32,815 nt of DNA from CAZUVM01 sp964623885 (lineage in GTDB: Bacteria > Verrucomicrobiota > Verrucomicrobiia > Limisphaerales > UBA8199): NCBI GenBank assembly GCA_964623885.1, contig CAZUVM010000145.1, positions 1-32,815 of the forward strand, in the 5' to 3' direction. The notes beneath the pieces are model-generated. The model was given only the letters and a program-made list of their open reading frames with translations. It did not search any database and had not been told where the DNA came from. The position numbers and the translations under genes were made by a program. Shown here piece by piece: positions 1 through 7,599 of this stretch; within the stretch, counting starts at the first letter, position 1, and each line of letters begins with the position of its first letter.

Positions 1-69
1 TTTGCGGTCCGCCCCTAGGGGCGGAGGTGCTCTTCCTCTTCTTCTCTACTGGTTCATTCTCTTGCATGC

Positions 70-95
70 TGACACTTTCTATCATTGAAGTGTCA
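70..95. repeat. 8-bp inverted repeat at the left edge, possible end of an insertion element
   Basis: TGACACTT at 70-77 is matched by AAGTGTCA at 88-95 across a 10-base spacer. On the minus strand an ATG at 67 opens a frame that stays open to base 1 and encodes a short basic peptide. The glycosyltransferase frame to the right has stops at 111 and 135. Together this could be the edge of an insertion element, but I do not recognise the family and too little is visible to decide. Confidence 0.3.
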
Positions 96-221
96 ACCAG
101 TTTCAGGCTTTAATCCCTCTCACGATATGGTCGCTAGCACAATATTGGCTACACATTTTTTGAAAGCGACTTTCTGGATGATACCGCCGTAAGCACGGCC
201 CGCGATTCATTCGACCTAATT

Positions 222-1010
222 GTGACGGGTTCGTCATGGTGCGCAGCCACTTTGCGCCGGCACGGTGTCAAAAATGTGTGCACAATTCTGCAGGGCGTCG
301 ATCCCGAAGTTTTTTGTCCGACCGCAACCGCAGTGTCCAAAAAAGCCTTCTTTAGGGACAAATTTGTGGTTTTTTCGGGAGGAAAATTTGAATTCAGAAA
401 GGGACAGGATATCGTTCTGCGTGCGTTCAAGGTACTGCGCGAACGCCACAAGGATGTTCTGCTTCTTAATGCGTGGTACAACCCGTGGGCTGCCTCAATG
501 GATACAATGGCGCAGTCAGATCTGATTGTGTACCGACGGACGGGCGGCTCTTACGTTGCAAACATTAATCAGATTCTAGTGGAGAATGGCTTAGATCCGG
601 AAACCGTTATAACATTGCCTCAGGTCAAAAATCGAGGTATGGCAAGAATCTACCAGAATACCGACATTGGTATTTTTCCAAACAGGTGTGAGGGGGGAAC
701 CAATCTTGTGCTTATGGAGTACATGGCTTGCGGGAAGCCTGTAATCGCCACCGATTCAACGGGGCATGCCGATGTTGTGACGCAAGAAAATTCCATACTA
801 ATAAAGTCGCGGGGAAATCGTGTTTTCACCAATGGTACGGGGTCGTTCAGCACTTGGCCTGAACCGGAAATGGAGGATGCAATTGAAAGTCTTGAATGGG
901 CTTACCAGAACCGGGACTCCTTGCCAGCGTATGGGGCGAATGCGGCTGCCCATCTATCAAAATTCACGTGGCGAGTATCAGCGGAAAAGTTTTCACGGCT
1001 TCTGCCTTGA
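222..1010 (+). CDS. 5'-truncated GT4-family glycosyltransferase (C-terminal half)
   Basis: This is the donor-binding half of a GT4 (group 1) glycosyltransferase, which transfers sugars from nucleotide-activated donors, usually for surface polysaccharide or glycan synthesis. A strand/loop with FRKGQD is followed by the E-rich nucleotide-sugar site, CEGGTNLVLMEYMACGKPVI. GTG at 222 is the first usable start. However, family-like coding (NIGYTFFESDF, then a Ser-Ser-Trp-Cys stretch) reads in the same frame from 138 and is blocked by TAG at 135 and TAA at 111. The N-terminal Rossmann half of about 150 residues is therefore missing, so this is probably a remnant. Its base composition looks more AT-rich than the genes to the right. 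No partner gene is visible. Confidence 0.75.
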   Translation: MTGSSWCAATLRRHGVKNVCTILQGVDPEVFCPTATAVSKKAFFRDKFVVFSGGKFEFRKGQDIVLRAFKVLRERHKDVLLLNAWYNPWAASMDTMAQSDLIVYRRTGGSYVANINQILVENGLDPETVITLPQVKNRGMARIYQNTDIGIFPNRCEGGTNLVLMEYMACGKPVIATDSTGHADVVTQENSILIKSRGNRVFTNGTGSFSTWPEPEMEDAIESLEWAYQNRDSLPAYGANAAAHLSKFTWRVSAEKFSRLLP

Positions 1011-1153
1011 GCGACTCGTCATGTGAGATCGTCATATCGACATTCACAAAACCCGCGGTTAGGGTTGTATGAGTCAGGGGTGAGCTTGGTCGCCAGTAGG
1101 CAATACCGAGTTGGTCCGCGGCTAATCTCACTTCATCGCTACGTGATGAAACC

Positions 1154-1206
1154 GCGCCGCGTAGCGGCGCTATGCCTGACGCCATGAAACCCTCACCGCA
1201 TAGCGG
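1154..1206. repeat. Paired palindromic units in the spacer before the MscS gene
   Basis: GCGCCGC at 1154-1160 and GCGGCGC at 1164-1170 form a perfect 7-bp stem with a GTA loop. About 40 bases later a related palindrome reads CCGC-ATA-GCGG at 1196-1206. Both are preceded by ATGAAACC. They look like two diverged copies of one short REP-like unit. The rest of 1011-1305 shows no gene. Confidence 0.5.
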
Positions 1207-1305
1207 CCGCAGTCTTCATAGATTGCCTCAGCCGCAGCCACAGGTTAGCCTGCGCTAACGTAGTGCGCTGCGTCAGTCAGCACCCAGAATTTCACCGATT
1301 AGCTT

Positions 1306-2196
1306 ATGAAAGAACTTTTGAGGGAGTGGCGGGAAGTCATGGATTTTCCTCTGGTCAAGCCATTCACGGTTGGCCACCTGATTGAATTGGTCGTGCTGCT
1401 GGCGGTCGTGTGGTTTGCCGAGATGATTTTTCGGCGCGTGTTTCTGGCGCGGGCGCTGAGCCGGTCAAAGCTGCGACCTTCTGTTCAGTTCGCCATCACG
1501 AAAATCGCTCGCTACGTTGTTCTGGCCTTTGGAATTTATCTGTCTCTTGAGGCGGTTGAAATCAATCTGAGCTCGCTCGCGTTTCTAGCCGGCGCGCTCG
1601 GCGTCGGCATTGGGTTCGGGTTGCAGAATATCGTGAGCAACTTCATCAGCGGCTTGATCATCCTGACCGAAGCGCCCATCGCCCTGGGTGATCGAGTCGA
1701 AGTCAGCGGCACGATTGGCGTAGTAAAGGAGATTAATCTAAGAAGCACGACTATAACCACCGGCGACAATATTTCCATCATTGTTCCCAATTCGAACCTG
1801 ATCACGGGTCCGGTCGTCAACTGGAGCCATGGCGATCCCACGGTTCGGACCCGGTTGCCGATTGGAGTTGCCTATGGGACCGATATCGAGAAATTTCGCT
1901 CATTGATGCTCGAGGTCGCCGCCGCTGAGCCGGAGATTTTGAAAACGCCGGCGCCAGATCTCATATTTGTGGGTTACGGGGATAGCTCAATTAATTTCGA
2001 ATTGGCGGTGTGGTCCTCGATGGTGGTGGAAAAACCGCTGCGTTTTAAGAGTCGGCTTTTTTATGCCATTCACAAAGCGCTTGAAGCGAATAAAATCGAG
2101 ATTCCTTTCCCGCAGCGCGACCTGCATTTGCGCTCCGGCAGTCTGGTTCTGCAAAACGGCTCGGCAACCGTAGGAGCAAAGGAAAAGCGAATGTAG
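1306..2196 (+). CDS. Small-conductance mechanosensitive ion channel, MscS family
   Basis: The 296-residue protein is a predicted inner-membrane channel that opens under membrane tension to release solutes during hypo-osmotic shock. Hydrophobic segments lie at about 24-44, 64-84 and 88-122. The last is the pore-lining helix, with the typical Gly/Ala packing pattern and the conserved GFGLQNIVSNFISG region. A beta domain follows, with GDRVEVSGTIGVV and VPNSNLI near 128-165, then the C-terminal alpha/beta vestibule to about 280. Length is close to that of E. coli MscS (286 residues). It stands alone between two repeat-bearing spacers with no obvious operon partner. ATG at 1306 has no clear Shine-Dalgarno, which is usual in this window. 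Confidence 0.93.
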   Translation: MKELLREWREVMDFPLVKPFTVGHLIELVVLLAVVWFAEMIFRRVFLARALSRSKLRPSVQFAITKIARYVVLAFGIYLSLEAVEINLSSLAFLAGALGVGIGFGLQNIVSNFISGLIILTEAPIALGDRVEVSGTIGVVKEINLRSTTITTGDNISIIVPNSNLITGPVVNWSHGDPTVRTRLPIGVAYGTDIEKFRSLMLEVAAAEPEILKTPAPDLIFVGYGDSSINFELAVWSSMVVEKPLRFKSRLFYAIHKALEANKIEIPFPQRDLHLRSGSLVLQNGSATVGAKEKRM

Positions 2197-2260
2197 CGCC
2201 AATAGAGCTGATATGAGAATAGTGGGCCGGGGCGTGGAACGGCGGCAGTCTGTAATTAGT

Positions 2261-2515
2261 AACCACGAAATACACTAAAGGCAAAGACTTGGTCCTCACG
2301 CAAAGGCCGCCACGGGCGCAAAGGTTCAGAAATCGCGGCGAACCACGAAATACCCTGCGAGGCAGAGCCGCAAACGAAGTTGATAATGACAGAGCGCAAC
2401 CTCCGTATTTGTTGAAATGATTTGCGCAAGCTGCGCAAACTTTCGTCGACATTCTGTGCGAAATACACGAAAGGAGGCATCTCCGCATTGCCTCGTCTTC
2501 TTTGCGGCCTTCGCG
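2261..2515. repeat. Spacer with degenerate repeat words (AACCACGAAATAC; ACGCAAAGG) and hairpins
   Basis: The 465-base gap 2197-2661 holds no supported gene but is dense in short repeats. AACCACGAAATAC occurs exactly at 2261-2273 and 2341-2353. CGAAATACAC occurs at 2266-2275 and 2459-2468, each followed by an AAAGG-like tail. CGCAAAGGCCGC at 2299-2310 is matched in inverted orientation, with one change, by 2504-2515. Between them TTTGCGCA-AGC-TGCGCAAA at 2421-2439 is a perfect 8-bp hairpin. The same vocabulary recurs at 7342-7528. This is most likely a decayed, non-coding interspersed repeat. Confidence 0.5.
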
Positions 2516-2587
2516 ACCTTCCCATGAGACAGAAAAACGGGACATTGGTAATCAAGTGCTTAAGCCTGTCTCAAGACATCACGAGCA

Positions 2588-2602
2588 GGGCCGTTTCGGC
2601 CC
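2588..2602. terminator. GC-rich hairpin between the convergent MscS and DUF5695-like genes
   Basis: GGGCCG at 2588-2593 pairs with CGGCCC at 2597-2602 around a TTT loop. It lies about 60 bases beyond the stop of the minus-strand gene ending at 2662, and downstream of the MscS gene. No U-tract follows on either strand, so it may act only as an RNA 3'-end barrier or not at all. Confidence 0.25.
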
Positions 2603-2661
2603 AGGAAGCTTTGCGTGAGGCACTCGAATGTCGCAAAGCAATGGCTGGAACATTGTTGAAA

Positions 2662-5526
2662 TCACCTTGCTGCGTTCTCGCGCAGCTCGATATGAGTTAG
2701 TTTTTCGGTCACGGCGATATCAGCATGGAACGGCAGGTCCCAATCACCAGTCGGATGCAATTCGATGGATTTCCCATCGCAGCGAACGGACCAAGTGGAG
2801 CCGACAGGAAAGGAGAGCCACAGGCGGGTATGGTGCGAGTCGCCGGTGCGGTTTTCGATGGTGAATGAGATGCGATGCAGGTCCTTGTCGATGATGATGT
2901 TTTGGCCGTCGGTGAAGCCGTCGCGGTCCAATTCGACTTTGAGGCGGCGAACGGCCGCCTGAGAGCCACCGCCTTCGCCAATGAGAGCCCAGAACCGCTG
3001 GCGGAGGCCATCGTACGGGATCACGGACAAAGTATCTTTTGCGACGGTGAGTTTGCCTCCATAAGCCAGCCAGTCGAAAGTGGGATCGCGGGTGAGGACG
3101 GTTGCGGCCATGCGCAGAGCGCCGCCGAAGCCCAGATCAATTTCGCCGTCATAGTTCCAAGGTCCGCGAGGGACTTCGGCGCCCATCCAGGCGCGGCCGT
3201 ATTTGGCGGACATGAATTGCCAGCCGGCGGCGCCGTCGTTATCCGGACCGGGAAACCAAAAACCGTAATTGTTCGTCGCCGGGCCGGAATTCATCAAACA
3301 CCAGGAACTCAGGTAGGAAGCGTAGCCGAGCTGGAGCCAATCGTACGGATTTGGGGCGAAGTTCAAAGCGTAGTCGAGGATGCCCCAGCCGCCCATGGCG
3401 GCCATATAGCTCAGGCCGGGATCGGCGCCGAGCTGGTAATAACTAGTTTCGAGCCACCCGCGTACAGACAGACCAGCAGCAAGCTGGCGATCCATGAAAG
3501 CGCGTGAATCCGCTTCAGAAATATGCGGGTGCGAATACCATTTCTTCAACTTCACGTCGTACCAAAGGTTGGTATCCGGTTGCATCGCGTGGGTGGCGCC
3601 ATATTTAGCGAGGGCGTAGCTGGATTCAAACGCCGTACGGTCGAACGCATATTCCGACCGGAACGGATACGGATCGTCGTAGACGAAATATTTGACCTTC
3701 TTCTCCCATTCCGATCGCAGCCAAGCCGCGCGGTCAGGAAACCCTTCACGATCGAGCGCCTCAGCGAGTTTCAATACGATCAGTTCGTTGTAGAGGCCCC
3801 ATTTATAGGTTTCGTAGTAATCGGGATAGATTTGGTAAGGATAAGTAAAGAAGGCGTGGGCAGTTTGGTAAGCACGTTCCAAGTACCCGGAAGCATTGAG
3901 GTACTTCACGAGGCTCGGGTACATTTTGGCGATCTGATACATGTGGTAGTAGAGCATCACCACATGCGGGTAATCGTAAGAGCGCCAAACGTGCTCCCGT
4001 GTCAAGTCCCGAACGGCAGTGGAGTTTGAACCCGCCGCCTTTTTTCGTCGCTCCGGATCGCGGTCGGTGTACCAATTTGGCGTTCCGTAAACCCCGTACG
4101 GATACGGCTCTTCCTTGTCAGTGCGTTGCAATCCGCCCCAAACGAAATACTGCAGGTAATACTCCAGGCCTTCGATTTCGCCGCGATCCGGAAAGCTCAC
4201 GTTCTTTTCGGCGGCGAACGGCGCTTTGCAAAGTCCCGGATCATCGCACGTGAGCACGTAAACCATCCGACCGGTAAAGATGTCGGGGTCTTCGATGGTG
4301 CGTACCTTGCGGTTCTTCATGTCATAGGGGCCGAAAACGCCATCCCACCATTTGGAAGGATCGCGGATCTGTTGCCGGTGAATAATGAACGCGGCCCTTT
4401 TCTTGATCAGCGTTTCAAGAGGTTCGCAGACGAAATACTCGAGATAAGTTTCGCGCCCGCCGTCGTGGTGAATGGTCAAGAGGTTTTCTCCAAGGTGCTG
4501 GAAACGGACCTCGAAGAGATGCTCGCCGGTTGCCGATTGGCCAAGACTCCGGATTTCGGTTTGGCCGGGGAATTCAGCCTGAATCGAATCAATATGCGCG
4601 CGGGTGTGCAGCGCAAATTCCGCGGTGAGATCCTGGGGAACGGTCATGCCTGGGACGCAACGGATATCGAACAGCCCTTCCTGGTATAAAATCTCGCGCA
4701 TCTCGGCGTACGAATTGGCCCAGCGGAACCGAAAGCCGTAATGAACTTTGCTTTGAGGTGAGCCGGCCGGTCCGAGCTCCAGGGAAGTATGCTTTTGCCG
4801 CCAGGTTCCGCGCTGTTCTCTAGCACCACTGAAGCCCGAATGAACGAAGACTTGCGCAGCCCCGCGTGATGCGCCCGCAGAGAAATATTCGAGTTTCGTT
4901 CCCGGATGGACTGTCACCATGAGATATGGCGGGGTGCCGGAAGCTCGCACAAAGTAGAGGAACGAACCATTACCGGAAATGAATTGGTGCCTCAGAAAGC
5001 CGCGCTCGAAGATTCGTTTGGGATCTTCGCCGCGCGGACCCGACGCAGGGATGCTGATGGCCAGGTCGCCGATCTCCAGCGAACTATTTGTTAAACTCGT
5101 CAGTTCGATATCCCAATCGAATGCGGTGCCGTCCGTGGTGAACGTCTGAGTGACTCTGGCTGGGCTCGTGGTGTTGTCGTTCGTGTAAACCAACTCCTTG
5201 TCACCGATCACAGCGGCCAATCGGCTTTCGCCGGACGTGAATTCCAGCCAATTGGTGCCGCGCCCTATTCGCGCCAACAAACCGAGCCGTTGTCCGGTTG
5301 CCAGAATCTGGGCGCCGAACGGGTCTTTCGGGTTGGCAAGGCCTGTGACGCCGCGGTCATCATAATTGATGTGGAAGGCCCCCTGCCCTAGCTCGCGGAC
5401 CGCTGTCTCTTGGCCCCGGGCCTGCGAAGCGCAGATGAACGCAGCGGCCAGAAGTATGTTTGAAAAATAATGTGGTTGCGCCGGAACGCGAGCGGTCTTC
5501 AGCAGCAACCTCGGCCTAGGTGCCAT
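2662..5526 (-). CDS. Large secreted protein resembling DUF5695, candidate carbohydrate-active enzyme
   Basis: Starting at ATG 5526 gives 954 residues. The open frame runs up to 5712, but that would overlap the galactosidase stop at 5619 and precede the signal peptide. The N-terminus has a basic stretch, a hydrophobic core (ILLAAAFICASQA) and a likely cleavage near residue 38, so the protein is probably exported. The first 330 residues look beta-rich, like a carbohydrate-enzyme sandwich domain. The middle and C-terminus are rich in Trp and Tyr (VWGGLQRTDKEEPYPYGVYG, YYHMYQIAKMYP), as in six-hairpin (alpha/alpha) glycosidases, and a short beta domain closes it. I believe this matches the DUF5695 family, whose function is not established. 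It lies 92 bases downstream of the GH27 gene, suggesting joint glycan breakdown. Confidence 0.8.
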   Translation of the reverse strand: MAPRPRLLLKTARVPAQPHYFSNILLAAAFICASQARGQETAVRELGQGAFHINYDDRGVTGLANPKDPFGAQILATGQRLGLLARIGRGTNWLEFTSGESRLAAVIGDKELVYTNDNTTSPARVTQTFTTDGTAFDWDIELTSLTNSSLEIGDLAISIPASGPRGEDPKRIFERGFLRHQFISGNGSFLYFVRASGTPPYLMVTVHPGTKLEYFSAGASRGAAQVFVHSGFSGAREQRGTWRQKHTSLELGPAGSPQSKVHYGFRFRWANSYAEMREILYQEGLFDIRCVPGMTVPQDLTAEFALHTRAHIDSIQAEFPGQTEIRSLGQSATGEHLFEVRFQHLGENLLTIHHDGGRETYLEYFVCEPLETLIKKRAAFIIHRQQIRDPSKWWDGVFGPYDMKNRKVRTIEDPDIFTGRMVYVLTCDDPGLCKAPFAAEKNVSFPDRGEIEGLEYYLQYFVWGGLQRTDKEEPYPYGVYGTPNWYTDRDPERRKKAAGSNSTAVRDLTREHVWRSYDYPHVVMLYYHMYQIAKMYPSLVKYLNASGYLERAYQTAHAFFTYPYQIYPDYYETYKWGLYNELIVLKLAEALDREGFPDRAAWLRSEWEKKVKYFVYDDPYPFRSEYAFDRTAFESSYALAKYGATHAMQPDTNLWYDVKLKKWYSHPHISEADSRAFMDRQLAAGLSVRGWLETSYYQLGADPGLSYMAAMGGWGILDYALNFAPNPYDWLQLGYASYLSSWCLMNSGPATNNYGFWFPGPDNDGAAGWQFMSAKYGRAWMGAEVPRGPWNYDGEIDLGFGGALRMAATVLTRDPTFDWLAYGGKLTVAKDTLSVIPYDGLRQRFWALIGEGGGSQAAVRRLKVELDRDGFTDGQNIIIDKDLHRISFTIENRTGDSHHTRLWLSFPVGSTWSVRCDGKSIELHPTGDWDLPFHADIAVTEKLTHIELRENAAR

Positions 5527-5618
5527 TCGCACCGCTGCGAGCGGGGACCGCTCGCGGTCCGAGAACACTTTCCAGGCGAGACCCAAAACTGCGGTGGCCT
5601 TGGTGATGAGCGCGCGGC

Positions 5619-7202
5619 TCACATGGGTCGTAGTTTGATCAGCACCACGCCATGACGCGGCACAGATGCATGGAATTCGCCATCGAACTGACCCAAATCT
5701 TTCTGCCGCCATAAGTCGCGCACGATTTGTTTTCCGCTCACGCCGAGGTCAGACCATTTCGCCGTCACAGAGGCTTCGTCCGGTCCACGATTGAAAAGAC
5801 CGACAGCTCTGGAACCGTCTTCCAGGTCTCTGGCCCAAACTTCCCTTTGGTCATCCTGAGCGACGCGGCCGGCTTGGTGACCGAGCGGGTCCTGATCAAC
5901 ATCGAGCACTTCGTCGTTGGTGAGAAGACTCAAGGTGAAATCGTCCATCTGCGTCATGTCGCAGCCGATGAGCAGCGGCGCGGCCAGCAGGCACCAGAGG
6001 CTGACATGTGTGTATTGCTCGTTGGGCGTCAGCCGCGTCGGATGCAAACGCGGTCCCCAGCCGACGTGGCCAACGATCATCATGTCCGGATCGTTGAAGT
6101 GGCCGGGGCCGGAGTATTTCTCATGACCCGCCTGGCCAAATCCGATCCGTGACAAACTGCTCCAGGTATCGGTGATGTCGCCCGTAGTGCGCCAACTATT
6201 GCCGCCGACGTCCGCACCCCATTCCCAGACTTTGCCCCAGCCATATTGGCAGAGACTGAACATGATATCGCGTGGCACCTTGTCGAGAGCCTCGCGCATG
6301 AGGCGATACGGCCGCTGAAGTGTTTCCAAAGGGAAGTCCCGCTGGCGGTTGGTGCCGGCCACGCGCGAATAACTGCACCAATCATATTTCAGGTAATCGA
6401 ATCCCCATGCGCCGTACTGCTGGGCGTCCTGATTTTCGTGCTGCCAGCTCCCAATGCAACCGCCGCAGGTGGTCGGTCCTGGCGAGGAGTAGAGCCCGAT
6501 TTTCAAGCCAAGCCCGTGGACGTAATCCACCAGGCCTTTCATATCGGGGAAGCGCGGATTCGGCACAATGCGCCCCTGATCATCGCGGGCGGGACCCTGA
6601 AGGGAGGGATCGTTGGTGCGGCGCTGGTTTACTTCCCAGAAGTCATCGATGTTGATGTAAGTCCAACCGTGGTTGATCAGGCCGCTTTTGACCATGGCGT
6701 CGGCAGCGGATTTCACGTGCTCGGCGGTGACAGCGCCAGCGAAACAATTCCAACTGTTCCAGCCCATGGCCGGAGTGAGACCGATCTGAGGGCCGCAAAC
6801 GATTTTGAATTTGCGGTCGGTCTTGCCAAGCCCGTTCTGCGCATGAAGGGTAACGGGGTACTCACCCTTCGTTTTGAGCGTGCCCGTAATGCGACCGTTT
6901 GAACTGTCGAGTTGGAGGCCATCAGGCAGCCCCTCGGCGCTGAAGGTCATGGGGCGGTCGCCGGTGGCAGCAACGGAAAACAAAAACGGCGCGCCAGGGC
7001 GGACGCCGAACACTTTGGCGCCGTGGATGGCGGGAGACGGCAGCGCTTTTGGAGTGAGAATGATGGCGGGCTCAGAGGGCCGCGCGGCGCTGGCTGAGTT
7101 GGTGTTAGTGCCGGGAACATTTGTGTCCGCAGCGGAAACGGACCAGGCAGCCAAGGCCATTGTGCAGAAAAGAGGGGCAACGGCATCCTTGAGGTTTCTC
7201 AT
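5619..7202 (-). CDS. Secreted alpha-galactosidase, GH27, with N-terminal He_PIG-type domain
   Basis: The enzyme is predicted to hydrolyse terminal alpha-galactosyl residues of oligo- or polysaccharides. ATG at 7202 gives 527 residues and a signal peptide (hydrophobic PLFCTMALAAWSVSA, cleavage near 25). The open frame continues to 7568 only through repeat-derived spacer, giving a run of serines, so that extension is rejected. Residues 55-135 resemble the He_PIG-associated/putative-Ig module (HGAKVFGVRPG, then GLPDGLQLDSSNGRITG). The GH27 barrel starts at LTPAMGWNSWN (142-152). The likely nucleophile is D274 in YLKYDWC, and the acid/base is D342 in WRTTGDI. A GHFNDPDMM motif lies near 367-375. 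A C-terminal beta domain ends the protein. The downstream partner is the DUF5695-like gene. Confidence 0.94.
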   Translation of the reverse strand: MRNLKDAVAPLFCTMALAAWSVSAADTNVPGTNTNSASAARPSEPAIILTPKALPSPAIHGAKVFGVRPGAPFLFSVAATGDRPMTFSAEGLPDGLQLDSSNGRITGTLKTKGEYPVTLHAQNGLGKTDRKFKIVCGPQIGLTPAMGWNSWNCFAGAVTAEHVKSAADAMVKSGLINHGWTYINIDDFWEVNQRRTNDPSLQGPARDDQGRIVPNPRFPDMKGLVDYVHGLGLKIGLYSSPGPTTCGGCIGSWQHENQDAQQYGAWGFDYLKYDWCSYSRVAGTNRQRDFPLETLQRPYRLMREALDKVPRDIMFSLCQYGWGKVWEWGADVGGNSWRTTGDITDTWSSLSRIGFGQAGHEKYSGPGHFNDPDMMIVGHVGWGPRLHPTRLTPNEQYTHVSLWCLLAAPLLIGCDMTQMDDFTLSLLTNDEVLDVDQDPLGHQAGRVAQDDQREVWARDLEDGSRAVGLFNRGPDEASVTAKWSDLGVSGKQIVRDLWRQKDLGQFDGEFHASVPRHGVVLIKLRPM

Positions 7203-7341
7203 AGGGCATTTGAGTGTGGACTTGCCGCGGATTATCAGCGCAAACACCGAAGGTTTGCAAGAGCGAAGGGATGGGACAAGGAAGGCCGGCCTTAATGATC
7301 GTTCAATGCGCTCAGTGTGAAAGACACCGAGCACCTTTTTA

Positions 7342-7528
7342 ACGCAAAGACGCAAGGACGCAGCGCAGCAGAGCCGCAACCAAAAGGGAAGCCAATTGAA
7401 TTCATTGGAGGAAGAGGACGAGAACGAGGACGAGGACGAGAGTTTGCGCAGGCCGAGGAAACTTTTGTGGAAAGTAGTACAAAGGAAAGCTGGATTCTGG
7501 ACCGGAACGTATCTTTGCGGCTTTGCGT
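7342..7528. repeat. 187-bp element with imperfect inverted ends, non-coding
   Basis: The left arm, 7342-7358 (ACGCAAAGACGCAAGGA), and the reverse complement of 7512-7528 (ACGCAAAGCCGCAAAGA) agree at 15 of 17 positions. The arms bound 187 bases lying in the 397-base gap between rho and the galactosidase gene. Inside are the palindrome CCAAT-7-ATTGG at 7393-7409 and a hexamer tandem repeat. The arm words also occur at 2299-2310 and 2504-2515. This looks like a MITE-like or decayed interspersed repeat. No transposase is inside and I could not verify a target duplication. Confidence 0.5.
7414..7440. repeat. GAGGAC hexamer tandem repeat
   Basis: Four tandem hexamers (GAGGAC, GAGAAC, GAGGAC, GAGGAC) run from 7414 to 7437, followed by GAG. 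The tract lies inside the inverted-repeat element. Read on the minus strand it creates the artificial Ser run that extends the galactosidase frame upstream of its signal peptide. Confidence 0.75.
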
Positions 7529-7599
7529 GCCGATTTCGCGGCGTCGAGTGCCGTTGAAGCTCCAGCAAGCCTTACCCGAACATCGAAAGCTCGCCCTGC

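Noticed and set aside
2875..4689. Several long plus-strand frames within the DUF5695-like gene
   Set aside because: They are antisense shadows of a GC-rich coding frame and show no domains.
5527..5712. Upstream extension of the DUF5695-like gene
   Set aside because: It overlaps the end of the galactosidase gene and precedes a good signal peptide.
7414..7440. GAGGAC repeats as a possible CRISPR array
   Set aside because: The units are six bases without spacers, so this is a simple tandem repeat.
7203..7568. In-frame extension of the galactosidase gene upstream of its signal peptide
   Set aside because: It reads through the inverted-repeat element and the GAGGAC tract, giving a Ser run, and the clear signal peptide begins at 7202.
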